64,000 nucleotides of DNA, taken from assembly GCA_016185245.1 (NCBI GenBank), contig JACPNZ010000036.1, forward strand, positions 1-64,000. Direction: 5' to 3'. The notes below the pieces were generated by a model. That model saw nothing but the letters and a program-made list of their open reading frames with translations, did not search any database and was not told where the DNA came from. The position numbers and the translations under genes were made by a program. The DNA is from Hyphomicrobiales bacterium (lineage in GTDB: Bacteria; Pseudomonadota; Alphaproteobacteria; Rhizobiales; Aestuariivirgaceae). Shown here one piece after another: positions 46,344 through 55,216 of the stretch (the first letter of the stretch is position 1; every line of letters begins with the position of its first letter).

Positions 46344-48350
46344 ATGAACTATCTCCAGCCCTATCTCGACTACTTTTCCGCCCATCCCGGTTGGGCCATC
46401 ACGTTCGTCTTCCTGATCGCCTTCGGCGAGGCGCTGCTGATCATCGGGCTGTTCGTTCCCTCGACCGCCGTGCTGGTGGGGGCGGGCATTCTCGTCGGTA
46501 CCGGGCAACTGCCGTTCTGGCCGGTGTTCATCGCCGCCACCGTTGGCGCCATCGCCGGCGACCAGATCTCCTACTGGGCGGGGAGGCTGTACGGCCAGAG
46601 GCTCAAGACCTTCTGGCCGCTCAGCCACTATCCCCAGCTCGTTGCCCGCGGCGAGGAGTTTGTCAGAGGCCATGGCGGCAAGAGCATCGCCCTTGGCCGC
46701 TTCGTGCCCGGCGTCAAGGCCGTGGTGCCGGGGATCGTCGGCATGTTCGGCATGGGGCAGATCTATTTCGCCAGCATCAATTTCGCCTCCGGCATCATCT
46801 GGGCGGCGGCGCATGTGCTGCCCGGCATCCTGATCGGCCAGGGCCTGGCCTTCGCCGGCGAACTGTCGGGCCGGCTGGTGTTCGTGCTGCTGATCCTGCT
46901 GGTCAGTGTGGGATTTGCCGGCTATCTGATCCGGGTCGTGGTGGCAGCGCTCTCGCCCTATCTCACCCACGGCCTGTGGCGCCTGTCGCGCTGGGCCGGC
47001 GGCCGGCCCGGTCCCTTCATGCGCCGCCTGTCGCGGGCCATCTCGCCGGAAAATCCCCGCTCGCTTCTGGTTGTGGTCTTCGCCGCGGTGACCTTCGTCG
47101 GCGCCATCGCCCTCATCAACCTGATCGTCGACGTGGTCTCGGAAGACGCCTTCTCCAATGCCGACGTGTCGATCTTCAACCTGATGAAGGAGATGCGCAA
47201 CGCTCCCGCCGACGAGCTGATGATCACCCTCACCATGCTGGGCGACACCTTGGTGATGACGGTGCTGTCGGTCACCATCATCGTCTGGCTGATGTGGCGC
47301 CGGGCCTACAGGGCGGCGATCGCCGCCACCATCGCCATCGTCGCCGGCAAGATCTTCGTGCCGATCCTCAAATACGGCATCCAGCGGGCGAGACCCATCG
47401 AGCTCTATGGCGGAGCCGAACAGTTCAGCTTCCCCTCGGGCCACGCCACCATGGCAGCCCTGATCTTCGGCATCCTTGCCGTGCTGGTGGGCCATGCGCT
47501 CGGCCGCTGGTCGCGCTCGCTGGTCTATGCCATGTGCACCGTCCTGGTGGTGGCGATCGCCTATTCGCGGGTCTATCTGGGCGTGCACTGGCTCTCCGAC
47601 GTGCTCGGCGGCCTGCTCTTCGGCGCGGTGATGGCGGCGGCCTTCGGTATTGCCATCGAGGCCGTGCCGCCACGCCGGATCCGGCCGGTGGGGCTGTTTG
47701 CCACCTCGCTCATCGCCTTCGTTCTGGCCGGCGCCATCCACGTTTCCTGGAGTTATGAGGAGGCCGAGGACATTTATGCGCCGCAGCCGCATATCGTGAC
47801 GGTGAGCCTGGCGCAGTGGTCGAGCGACGGCTGGAAAGCAATTCCCAAGCGGCGCATCGACCTGGTCGGCAAGGTGGGCGAGACCTTCCTCATCCAGTAT
47901 GCCGGAAGCTACGACGCCCTGCGCCTGGCGGCGGCCGAACGGGGCTGGAGCGAAACCCCCAAATGGACATGGCGCCAGTCCATTCCCTATCTCAATCCCA
48001 ACGCCACGCTGGCCGCGCTTCCGCCGCGGCCGGCGCTGCATGAGGGCCTCAAGGCCAAAATCACTCTCATACGGCCAGTGAGCGACGTCGAGCGCGAGGT
48101 GTTGCGCATCTTCAAGACCGACGTGATGATCGCCAACCGCGACCGGCGGGTGCCGCTCTATCTCGTAAGCCTCACCCGCGAGACCCTGCGGCGCAGCCTC
48201 AATCTCTACGCCGTACCGCGCTCGGTCGTCGCCAAGTATGACGAACGCAAGGCGGTGCTGTTCGAGTTCGGCAAGAGCCGGCGCCTCCTGGTGCTCGCCG
48301 AAAACGAGGTCAACAAGCTTCGCCAGGGCCTGTTCCTGGCGGTACCCTGA
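46344..48350 (+). CDS. DedA - PAP2 - LssY-C fusion membrane protein
   Basis: The 668-residue protein joins three parts. A DedA/VTT-like half (residues 1 to about 215) starts with AHPGWAITFVFLIAFGEALLIIGLFVPS and includes FGRFVPG-like turns. A PAP2 phosphatase region (about 230-440) has full motifs KYGIQRARPIE, FPSGHATMAAL and SRVYLGVHWLSD. An LssY-like C-terminal domain (about 470-668) follows. DedA proteins flip undecaprenyl phosphate, and PAP2 enzymes dephosphorylate undecaprenyl pyrophosphate, so the fusion suggests coupled lipid-carrier recycling. Confidence 0.88.
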   Translation: MNYLQPYLDYFSAHPGWAITFVFLIAFGEALLIIGLFVPSTAVLVGAGILVGTGQLPFWPVFIAATVGAIAGDQISYWAGRLYGQRLKTFWPLSHYPQLVARGEEFVRGHGGKSIALGRFVPGVKAVVPGIVGMFGMGQIYFASINFASGIIWAAAHVLPGILIGQGLAFAGELSGRLVFVLLILLVSVGFAGYLIRVVVAALSPYLTHGLWRLSRWAGGRPGPFMRRLSRAISPENPRSLLVVVFAAVTFVGAIALINLIVDVVSEDAFSNADVSIFNLMKEMRNAPADELMITLTMLGDTLVMTVLSVTIIVWLMWRRAYRAAIAATIAIVAGKIFVPILKYGIQRARPIELYGGAEQFSFPSGHATMAALIFGILAVLVGHALGRWSRSLVYAMCTVLVVAIAYSRVYLGVHWLSDVLGGLLFGAVMAAAFGIAIEAVPPRRIRPVGLFATSLIAFVLAGAIHVSWSYEEAEDIYAPQPHIVTVSLAQWSSDGWKAIPKRRIDLVGKVGETFLIQYAGSYDALRLAAAERGWSETPKWTWRQSIPYLNPNATLAALPPRPALHEGLKAKITLIRPVSDVEREVLRIFKTDVMIANRDRRVPLYLVSLTRETLRRSLNLYAVPRSVVAKYDERKAVLFEFGKSRRLLVLAENEVNKLRQGLFLAVP

Positions 48351-48435
48351 TCGTTTTCTCCGCACTGGACGGCGGCGCCCGGTTCCGCCATATTCCGCGC
48401 CGATTTCGCTTCGCTCCCCGACAGGCGCTCAACCG

Positions 48436-48834
48436 ATGGAATTTCTCAAGCAGCTCTTCACCTGGTGGAACGGCCAGACCCTCAACACCCGCTTCTTCAC
48501 CTGGCGCAAGGGGGAACTCGTCGGCACCGACGAGGCCGGCAACAAATACTATCGCGCCTCCTCGGCCATCCCCGATTCGATCGCCGAGCGCCGCTGGGTG
48601 ATCTACAACGGCTATGCCGAGGCCTCGGCCATTCCTCCTGGCTGGCATGGCTGGATGCATCACCGCACCGACACACCACCCAGCCAGGAGACCTACGCGC
48701 CGCGCGACTGGCAGCAGCCGCACCGGCCCAATGCCACCGGCACGGCGGCGGCCTATCGCCCGCCCGGCAGCATCGTCGGCGGCAGGCCGGCAGCGGTGGT
48801 GGCACCCGATTACCAGGCGTGGAAACCCGAATAG
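48436..48834 (+). CDS. NADH:ubiquinone oxidoreductase NDUFA12-family subunit
   Basis: The 132-residue supernumerary complex I subunit has TRFFTWRKGELVGTDEAGNKYYRA and ERRWVIYNGYAEASAIPPGWHGWMHHRTDTPP, the core of the NDUFA12/B17.2 family. Alphaproteobacteria carry it as a separate gene, often followed by the MCE and DUF2155 genes as here. The ATG at 48436 gives the family start; longer frames run into the previous gene. Confidence 0.93.
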   Translation: MEFLKQLFTWWNGQTLNTRFFTWRKGELVGTDEAGNKYYRASSAIPDSIAERRWVIYNGYAEASAIPPGWHGWMHHRTDTPPSQETYAPRDWQQPHRPNATGTAAAYRPPGSIVGGRPAAVVAPDYQAWKPE

Positions 48835-48902
48835 GGTGCAGCGCCACAATTCGGCACCGCTCCGGGACTATTCCGGCGCACTTTCGATAACGGAGACGGG
48901 GA

Positions 48903-49400
48903 ATGAAGAATACGGCGGTCGAAACCCTGATCGGCGCGGCGGTCATTGTCATCGCCGCGGCGTTCTTCCTGTTCGCCTACCAGACCTCTGGCAAGGGCAG
49001 CACCACCGGCGGCTATCGCCTAGTCGCCCAGTTCGACAATGCCGAGGGCGTCAACGTCGGCACCGACGTGCGCATGGCCGGCGTCAAGATCGGCACCGTG
49101 GTGGCAATGGTGCTCAACCCCGAAAACTACATGGCTAAGCTCACCCTGCAGGTCGATCCGGCTCTCAAGTTCAAGGACGACGCCACCGCCAAGGTTACCG
49201 CCGAGGGCCTGCTCGGATCGAAGTTCATTTCCCTCGAGCAGGGCGGTTCCGAGACGGTGCTTCCCGAGGATGGCAGCGGCGAGATCATCAATACGCAGGG
49301 GGCCGTCGACATCTGGGCGCTGATCAGCCAGACCATGTTCGACAAGGGAGCCAAACCGCCGGCAGGTGGCGACGGCGGTGCTGGAACCAAGACCCCGTGA
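48903..49400 (+). CDS. mlaD: MCE-domain lipid transport protein MlaD
   Basis: MlaD is the inner-membrane-anchored periplasmic ring of the Mla phospholipid transport system. The 165-residue product has one N-terminal helix (TLIGAAVIVIAAAFFLFAY) and an MCE domain (YRLVAQFDNAEGVNVGTDVRMAGVKIGTVVAM). No mlaE, mlaF or mlaC genes are adjacent, so the rest of the system is elsewhere. Its stop overlaps the GTG of the methyltransferase gene. Confidence 0.93.
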   Translation: MKNTAVETLIGAAVIVIAAAFFLFAYQTSGKGSTTGGYRLVAQFDNAEGVNVGTDVRMAGVKIGTVVAMVLNPENYMAKLTLQVDPALKFKDDATAKVTAEGLLGSKFISLEQGGSETVLPEDGSGEIINTQGAVDIWALISQTMFDKGAKPPAGGDGGAGTKTP

Positions 49401-50152
49401 CGCGAGCCGCACTCTCTCAGACCTGGCAGTCCGGCAGCTACGATACCCACGCCCGTTTTGTCTCCGATCTGGCGGAGGGCGTGATCGAATGGCTGGCGCC
49501 GGCACCCGGCGAGCATGTTCTCGATCTCGGTTGCGGCGACGGCGTGCTGACCGCGGCCTTGGCGGCGCGCGGCTGCGATGTGGTCGGCGTCGACACTTCC
49601 GACGAGTTGCTGAGCGCCGCCCGGTCCCGGGGCCTTACTGTCCAATGGATGGATGGCGAGGACTTGCACTTTGCCGCCGAATTCGATGCGGTATTCTCCA
49701 ATGCGGCACTGCACTGGATGACCAGGCCCCGCGCCGTCACCCAGGGGGTGCGCCGAGCGCTGAAGCCTTCGGGCCGCTTCGTCGCCGAGTTCGGCGGCCA
49801 CGGCAATGTAGCGGCGATCGTCACCGCCATGCTGGCCGTGGCGAATGCCCGCGGCGGCCGCAGCGATCTGGCCAACCCGTGGTATTTTCCGTCGTCCGCC
49901 ATCCACCGGCGCCTGCTCGAGGAGGAAGGCTTCTCGGTCGAACGCATCGGCCTCTTCCCGCGCCCGACACCACTTCCGACCGGCATGGAGGAATGGCTGA
50001 AGCTGTTCCGCCGGCCATTCTTCGACCAGTTCGGAGGAGACGCCGATGCGGCGCTGGCCGACACCGTCGAGCTTCTGCGCCCGTCGCTGTGCGATGGCGG
50101 CGGCAACTGGACGGCGGACTATGTGAGGCTCCGGGTGGAGGCGCACCGGTGA
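49397..50152 (+). CDS. class I SAM-dependent methyltransferase
   Basis: The 251-residue protein starts with GTG, overlapping the mlaD stop. SAM-binding motif I is VLDLGCGDGVLTAALAARG, motif II region DEDL-like (QWMDGEDLHF), and a substrate part with FSNAALHWMTRPRAV resembles the trans-aconitate methyltransferase family. The substrate is unknown. It is part of the NDUFA12-mlaD-MTase-DUF2155 run. Confidence 0.85.
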   Translation: MTRAALSQTWQSGSYDTHARFVSDLAEGVIEWLAPAPGEHVLDLGCGDGVLTAALAARGCDVVGVDTSDELLSAARSRGLTVQWMDGEDLHFAAEFDAVFSNAALHWMTRPRAVTQGVRRALKPSGRFVAEFGGHGNVAAIVTAMLAVANARGGRSDLANPWYFPSSAIHRRLLEEEGFSVERIGLFPRPTPLPTGMEEWLKLFRRPFFDQFGGDADAALADTVELLRPSLCDGGGNWTADYVRLRVEAHR

Positions 50153-50601
50153 GGCGGCTGCTGCTGCTCCTTGCGGCCTTCTTGCTGGCGCCGGCGAATC
50201 AAGCGCCCGCCGCCCGGCTTGCCAATCCGATCGCTGTGTTCAGCGGCCTCGACAAGATCACCGGCCTCACCACCACCTTCGAGATCGCCATCGGCGATCA
50301 GAAGATGTTCGGCGGCCTCGTGGTCAAGCCCGATGTCTGCTACACCCGCCCGGTGACCGAGGAGCCCAAGACTACCTCCTTCGTCGAGGTCGACGAGATC
50401 CAGTCGGACAAGAGCCGCAAGCGCATCTTCACCGGCTGGATGTTCGCCGAAAGCCCCGGCCTCAATGCCGTCGAGCATCCCATCTACGATGTCTGGCTCG
50501 TTGGCTGCCGCGATCCGAGCGCGCCCCCGCCGGTGGTCGAGACGACGCCCGACACCTCGACCCTGCAGGACCAGCTCGACCAGAGCCAACCTCAGGATTG
50601 A
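50149..50601 (+). CDS. DUF2155 exported protein
   Basis: The 150-residue protein starts with GTG inside the methyltransferase stop. A signal peptide (LLLLLAAFLLAPANQAPA) precedes the DUF2155 domain: AVFSGLDKITGLTTTFEIAIG, VVKPDVCYTRPVTEEPKTTSFVEV and FTGWMFAESPGLNAVEHPIYDVWLVGC. The two cysteines could form a disulfide. Family function is unknown, but its constant link to complex I and envelope genes points to a periplasmic role. Confidence 0.85.
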   Translation: MRRLLLLLAAFLLAPANQAPAARLANPIAVFSGLDKITGLTTTFEIAIGDQKMFGGLVVKPDVCYTRPVTEEPKTTSFVEVDEIQSDKSRKRIFTGWMFAESPGLNAVEHPIYDVWLVGCRDPSAPPPVVETTPDTSTLQDQLDQSQPQD

Positions 50602-50613
50602 GGGCGTCTCGCT

Positions 50614-51753
50614 CTACCCGCCTTGCGTCATCCGCGACAGGTAGGTGGCGAAGTCGAAATTCGGTCGCTCGAGGTGCGACAGGTGGCCGGGTGCTGCAAG
50701 CTCCGAAGTGAGCCCCCGATAGACCCGCTCGGTGCAGCCCTTGTCCTCGACATTGACCTTGTCGAGCAGGTCCTTGAGCTGGCGGAAGAGCTCGGGCACA
50801 TCCATATCGTCGAGAAAGTCGTTGCACATGCCGCCGCCGAAGGTGACATGGACCTGGGCAACGCCCTTGGGGAGCAGCGACAGATACCAGAAATAGCCGG
50901 GAGTGAGGGTGATGAGCAGGCTCGGATAGAGCGCCAGCAGGAAAGTGGTACGCCTGAGATCGCCCGCCATGCGGGCGTTCGAGGGATGGGCGCCGGCGAT
51001 GCGGAAATGCGGCTCCTTGAGGATGGTGTGATAGTTGAAGGTCTTCGGGCTCGGCGGGCACACCATCTCGTCGAGCTTCGACAGCCCGCCGATCGTTCCG
51101 GCATGGCAGACCGGCAAATGGTAGCTCTCCATGAAATTCTCGGCCAGCACCTTCCAGTTGGTGTTCCACACAAAGCTTTCGTTGAACCATTCGGTGTAAT
51201 TCACCATGTCGAAGGCGCCGATCAGGCTTTCCACTTCGGCGAGGCGGTTGGCGACCGGTTCGACGTCGGGATTGAGGCTAACGAACACCCAGCCGAGCCA
51301 GGTCTCGCAGCGGACCTGTGGCAGCTTGTAGTCCTCCTTGCAGAAGCCGGCGTTGCGGGTCATCGCCGGCGCCCCGCGCAAACTGCCGTCGGTGTTGTAG
51401 GTCCAGCCGTGATAGGGGCAGCTGATCGACTTCCTGTTGCCGCGCCCTTCTAAGAGCGTCGACATGCGGTGCAGGCAGACATTGGATTGTGCGTGCAATG
51501 TGCCGTCCCTGTCGCGGATCACCATCAACGGCTGGCCGGCAAGCTCGAAGGTCAGATAGTCGCCGGGATTGGCCAACCCCGAGGCGCGGCCGACGCAGTG
51601 CCACTCCTTGCGGAAGACGTGCTCAAGTTCGGCCGCCAGGAAGATCTCGGAGGTGTAGACGCTCTTCGGCATGGCATGGGCCTGCTCGAAGGGCACGGCG
51701 ACCATAGCAGCAAGTTCGGCCACCGGATCGAGGGGAGGGCTATGGAGATTCAT
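50614..51753 (-). CDS. Rieske 2Fe-2S aromatic-ring hydroxylating oxygenase, alpha subunit
   Basis: The 379-residue protein has a Rieske domain with Cys93-x-His95 and Cys112-x2-His115 (NVCLHRM; SCPYHGWTYN). It also has a catalytic domain with the mononuclear iron site near NFMESYHLPVCHAG. Single-component alpha subunits of this type oxidise small substrates including carnitine, glycine betaine and choline-like compounds. No reductase gene is adjacent. It diverges from the nitrilase gene, and the two probably share a pathway. Confidence 0.88.
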   Translation of the reverse strand: MNLHSPPLDPVAELAAMVAVPFEQAHAMPKSVYTSEIFLAAELEHVFRKEWHCVGRASGLANPGDYLTFELAGQPLMVIRDRDGTLHAQSNVCLHRMSTLLEGRGNRKSISCPYHGWTYNTDGSLRGAPAMTRNAGFCKEDYKLPQVRCETWLGWVFVSLNPDVEPVANRLAEVESLIGAFDMVNYTEWFNESFVWNTNWKVLAENFMESYHLPVCHAGTIGGLSKLDEMVCPPSPKTFNYHTILKEPHFRIAGAHPSNARMAGDLRRTTFLLALYPSLLITLTPGYFWYLSLLPKGVAQVHVTFGGGMCNDFLDDMDVPELFRQLKDLLDKVNVEDKGCTERVYRGLTSELAAPGHLSHLERPNFDFATYLSRMTQGG

Positions 51754-51924
51754 GGCGATCGCCGGTCAGGCTCCCTAAGGCAATGGCGCACAATAGAGAT
51801 TGCGGCAGTCTCGAGTCCATGCCGTAAGGATATTGGCGCTGTTAACCGGTAGTTTGCATAATCGGACCCCAATAGCTAGATTCACACGATCTGTGGCGTT
51901 TCCCCAAGGGGAAGAAAGGCTATC

Positions 51925-52830
51925 ATGACGCCGTTTGCGATCGCAGGCATTCAGATGCACCTGGGGCATGGCTCCAACATCGATGCCATGCGCCAGCGCA
52001 TCGACCTCACCATGCATCTTTATCCCTGGGTGCAGATGGTGCTGTTTTCCGAACTTGCCGTGCACGGGCCGCTGCTGCAACACGCCCAGCCGCTGCCGGG
52101 GACGGCCGAGGAGGAATTCCAGACCATTGCCCGCCATCACAAGATCTGGCTGGTCAACGGCTCCATGTACGAGCGCCGCGACGGCGCCATCTACAACACC
52201 ACCTCGATCTTCGATCCCGACGGCCAGGTGGTGACGCGCTACCGCAAGATGTTCCCCTTCACGCCCCTTGAGCAGGGGGTGCAGCCGGGCCACGAATTCT
52301 GCGTCTTCGATGTCGACGGCATCGGCCGCTTTGGCCTCCTCAACTGCTACGACATCTGGTTTCCCGAAACCTCGCGCCAGCTCACCGCCATGGGGGCCGA
52401 GGTGATCCTCCATCCGGTGATGACCCACACCATCGACCGCGACATCGACATCGCGGTGGCGCACGCAACGAGCGCCATGATGCAGTGCTACGTCTTCGAC
52501 ATCAACGGCCTCGCCGCCGGCGGCAACGGCCAGTCTTGTGTCTTCGATCCCTCGGGCCGCAAGCTGCACCAGGCCGATGCCACCGAGCAGATCATTCCGA
52601 TCGAGATCGACCTTGAACAGGTGCGACGGTCGCGCGAGCGCGGCATCCGGGGCCTCGGCCAGATGGCCAAGAGCTTCCGCGATCGCCCCGCCCAGTTCCC
52701 GGTCTATCAGCCGGGCTTCGATACGACTTATCTCGAGAGCCTCGGCCCCGTCGCCACCCCCCGCCGGGTTGATGCCCCCGCGCCGTCGAACGTGCAGACG
52801 CTGCCGGTGCGGAGAAGCTTTGTGAAATAG
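51925..52830 (+). CDS. carbon-nitrogen hydrolase (nitrilase superfamily)
   Basis: The 301-residue enzyme has the complete triad Glu43 (FSELAVHG), Lys108 (YRKMFPF) and Cys141 (NCYDIWFPE). It hydrolyses a non-peptide C-N bond, probably of an amide or carbamoyl compound. A family member next to a Rieske oxygenase suggests stepwise breakdown of an N-containing substrate. The 170-bp divergent intergenic region holds no obvious regulator gene. Confidence 0.9.
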   Translation: MTPFAIAGIQMHLGHGSNIDAMRQRIDLTMHLYPWVQMVLFSELAVHGPLLQHAQPLPGTAEEEFQTIARHHKIWLVNGSMYERRDGAIYNTTSIFDPDGQVVTRYRKMFPFTPLEQGVQPGHEFCVFDVDGIGRFGLLNCYDIWFPETSRQLTAMGAEVILHPVMTHTIDRDIDIAVAHATSAMMQCYVFDINGLAAGGNGQSCVFDPSGRKLHQADATEQIIPIEIDLEQVRRSRERGIRGLGQMAKSFRDRPAQFPVYQPGFDTTYLESLGPVATPRRVDAPAPSNVQTLPVRRSFVK

Positions 52831-52839
52831 GGACCCCTT

Positions 52840-52987
52840 CCTTCCCCCCTCGCGAGAGAAGGGTGAGCTTGCGAACCGGCACGTGCCGGATGAGGGGGTG
52901 GTTCAGCAAGTCTCGTCACGCACCGATCAGGCTGCACGCCCCCTCATCCCCGGCTTCGCCGGACCTTCTCCCGCGAGGGGAGAAGGA
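52840..52987. repeat. palindromic intergenic element
   Basis: Arms CTCGCGAGAGAAGGG (52849-52863) and CCTTCTCCCGCGAGGGG (52964-52980) form an imperfect inverted pair, with inner arms TGAGGGGGTG (52890-52899) and GCCCCCTCA (52938-52946). This is a typical rhizobial-type mosaic palindrome lying after the nitrilase gene. It holds no open frame. Confidence 0.7.
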
Positions 52988-53110
52988 AATGACGGTCCAA
53001 GATTCTTGCGATTGGAATGACTGCGACACTGCATGCAATCGTTCTCTTCGCCCTTCACCCCACCTGGCCGATCTCCCGCGGTATTTCACTCACTTGGCCG
53101 AGTAAAAAGC

Positions 53111-53146
53111 GTCAAACTTGACAGAGCGTGCCATTTTTGACACAAT
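53111..53146 (+). promoter_or_regulatory. promoter and probable operator of the toxin-antitoxin operon
   Basis: TTGACA (53118-53123), a 17-bp spacer and CACAAT (53141-53146) lie 9 bp before the toxin ATG. The -35 overlaps a perfect palindrome GTCAA-AC-TTGAC (53111-53122), with another TTTTGAC half-site at 53136-53142. This is a likely binding site for the antitoxin's HTH, giving autorepression. Confidence 0.5.
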
Positions 53147-53154
53147 CATATTTC

Positions 53155-53505
53155 ATGTTTGACCGGCGCAAGAAACTACAGGCCCGTTTCTATGCGACGG
53201 CGAGTGGGCAGAAGCCGGTTCGCGAATGGATTTTGGGACTCGACAAAGCCGACCGCGTGATCGTCGGCAAGGACATTCAGAAGGTCGAATTCGGCTGGCC
53301 CATTGGCATGCCATCATGCCGTCCTTTAGGGAGCAGTCTCTATGAAGTTCGCAGCGACCTGGCGGGCGGGAGGATCGCCCGGGTGATGTTCTGTATTGTC
53401 AAAGGTGAAGCCGTGCTTCTGCATGGCTTCATGAAGAAGTCGCAAAAGACCCCGGCGGGCGACATCGAAATGGCGCGCAAGCGCCAGAAGGATGTCAAGT
53501 CATGA
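53155..53505 (+). CDS. RelE/HigB-like toxin (Gp49 family)
   Basis: This 116-residue toxin has the Gp49-like layout: PVREWILGLDKADR, RPLGSSLYEVRSDLAGGRIARVMFCIVKGEAVLLHGFMKKSQKTP and a C-terminal RKR tail. Such toxins cleave mRNA in the ribosome. Here toxin precedes antitoxin, the order of higBA-type systems. The antitoxin ATG overlaps the stop. The upstream in-frame ATG at 53128 was rejected because it would overlap the promoter. Confidence 0.85.
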   Translation: MFDRRKKLQARFYATASGQKPVREWILGLDKADRVIVGKDIQKVEFGWPIGMPSCRPLGSSLYEVRSDLAGGRIARVMFCIVKGEAVLLHGFMKKSQKTPAGDIEMARKRQKDVKS

Positions 53506-53798
53506 CCAGAGCGAGAAAGGGCAAGATCGCCCGCGATGAAACCTTCGACGATTTCCTCGGCGAGGAGGGACTTCTTGCCGAAACCGAGGAACTCGCCATC
53601 AAGGAATTAATCGCCGAGCAGATCAGGAGCGCCATGGAGCTGCAAGGCCTCACCAAGACAGCCATGGCCCAGCGCATGCAGACGAGCCGCCGCCAGTTGG
53701 AGCGCCTGCTCGATCCGGCCAACCCATCGGTGACCCTCTCAACCCTCCGCCGCGCCGCCCAGGCCGTGGGCCGCCGGCTGCGGGTGGAACTGGGGTGA
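53502..53798 (+). CDS. XRE-family antitoxin
   Basis: The 98-residue protein has an acidic N-terminal part and an HTH at about residues 47-90 (LQGLTKTAMAQRMQTSRRQLERLLDP...VTLSTLRRAAQAVG). It overlaps the toxin gene by 4 bp. It should neutralise the RelE-like toxin and bind the palindrome at 53111. A short palindromic element and the lack of other mobile genes suggest this pair arrived separately. Confidence 0.88.
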   Translation: MTRARKGKIARDETFDDFLGEEGLLAETEELAIKELIAEQIRSAMELQGLTKTAMAQRMQTSRRQLERLLDPANPSVTLSTLRRAAQAVGRRLRVELG

Positions 53799-53813
53799 AG
53801 GGGTGGGGTCGGT

Positions 53814-55016
53814 CTACCCCACCTGCCCGATCTCGCGCAGCATCTCGGCGAACCACGGCGTCTTCGGATCGAAGTGCTTGCCGCCCTTGATGCGGGCGAA
53901 CTCGATGGCGCGCAACTGATCGCCGCGCTCCTCGTCGTGGCCGACGACGCCCGACACACCCTTGAGCCCGCAATCGACGGCGACCTCGACCATCTGGCGG
54001 ATCAGTTCCACATCGGCGGCATTGGCGGCGGCCGATCTCGCGAAATAGCCCGACTTCTGCACCAGCGTCTTGTCGGCGCCGATGAGCTTGCCGAACTGCT
54101 TGCCGAACCAGTCGCCGACCTTCACCGTGTCGAGCCGCACATGGCCGAAGGCGTCACGCTCGACCTTGTCGCCCCGGGCCTCGATCTCCTTGACGATGTC
54201 GGCAACGCCCGCCCCCTCGCTCACGAAGATCGACACGCTGTCCTTCTCGTCCATCACCTTTTTGAGGCGCTTCGCCTCGGCGGCGATGTCGATTGCAAGT
54301 TCGGGGATGTAGATGGCGTCGATGTCCTTGTGGCGGCGGCCGAGATTGAACTGCGGCAGGAAGTCCAGCGCGGTGAGCCTCGCCCGCCAGGCCCTGGCGG
54401 TGGCAGCCGTCAGCCAGCCGCTGTGCCGCCCCATCACCTCGTGGATCACCAGTTGGCGCGACGAGGTCGACTGCTCGTTCACCACATTCTCGAAGAAGGT
54501 CGCACCTTGTTCGGCGGCGGTGAAAGCGCCGAGCGTCTGACGGATGGGGATCACGTCGTTGTCGATGGTCTTGGGCAGGCCGACCACGGTCAGGCCGTAA
54601 TTATTTTTCGCCAGATAGGCGGCCAAGTCGGCGGCGGTGGTGTTGGTGTCATCGCCGCCGATCGTATGGAGAATGGTGATGCCGTCCTTGACCAGCTGGT
54701 TGGCGGCGACCGTCAGGGGGTCTTCGCCTTCCTTCACCAGCCCGCGCTTGACGCAATCGGCGACATTGGTGAGCTTGACCCGGCTGTTGCCAAGCGGCGA
54801 GCCGCCATGGGCGTGCAGCACATGGGCGTGCGCCCGCACCTCCGGGGTCACGGCGATCGACTTGCCCTGCAACAGACCCTTGTAGCCGGCGATATAGCCG
54901 ATTATCGGGGCCTCGGGCGCGAGTGCGGTGTAGCGCTCGATCAAGCCGCCCACGGCCGATGACAGGCAGGGGGCCAGCCCCCCGGCGGTGAGCATGGCGA
55001 TCTTGTGCTTGGGCAT
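53814..55016 (-). CDS. pfp: pyrophosphate-dependent 6-phosphofructokinase
   Basis: The 400-residue enzyme interconverts fructose 6-phosphate and the 1,6-bisphosphate. The motif TIGGDDTNTTAADLAAYL has the second Asp of GGDD that selects pyrophosphate over ATP, and GLPKTIDNDV has Lys where ATP enzymes carry Gly. MGRHSGWLTAATA is the sugar-phosphate site. The reaction is reversible, so it can serve both glycolysis and gluconeogenesis. Its stop is 16 bp from the antitoxin's. Confidence 0.9.
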   Translation of the reverse strand: MPKHKIAMLTAGGLAPCLSSAVGGLIERYTALAPEAPIIGYIAGYKGLLQGKSIAVTPEVRAHAHVLHAHGGSPLGNSRVKLTNVADCVKRGLVKEGEDPLTVAANQLVKDGITILHTIGGDDTNTTAADLAAYLAKNNYGLTVVGLPKTIDNDVIPIRQTLGAFTAAEQGATFFENVVNEQSTSSRQLVIHEVMGRHSGWLTAATARAWRARLTALDFLPQFNLGRRHKDIDAIYIPELAIDIAAEAKRLKKVMDEKDSVSIFVSEGAGVADIVKEIEARGDKVERDAFGHVRLDTVKVGDWFGKQFGKLIGADKTLVQKSGYFARSAAANAADVELIRQMVEVAVDCGLKGVSGVVGHDEERGDQLRAIEFARIKGGKHFDPKTPWFAEMLREIGQVG

Positions 55017-55216
55017 ACGGGGCCTCCTGGGATTGCTGCCCCGTCACTAAGCAGTCCGGCGCCATTGCGCAATATCGGGCTCTCACGGCGGATTTCACGC
55101 CTGCGGTGACAGAATTCACGGCGCTCTGGCGGCGTTCTCACGGATCTCTGGCGGGGCGGCGGGTAGGTTTTCCTCAACGCCGACCGATAGGGCTGGCGAA
55201 CGACCGGAGGAACCAC

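Noticed and set aside
46311-48365. Long His/Asp/Gly-rich antisense frame over the DedA-PAP2 gene
   Set aside because: Composition is typical of a shadow frame; the plus strand has complete DedA and PAP2 motifs.
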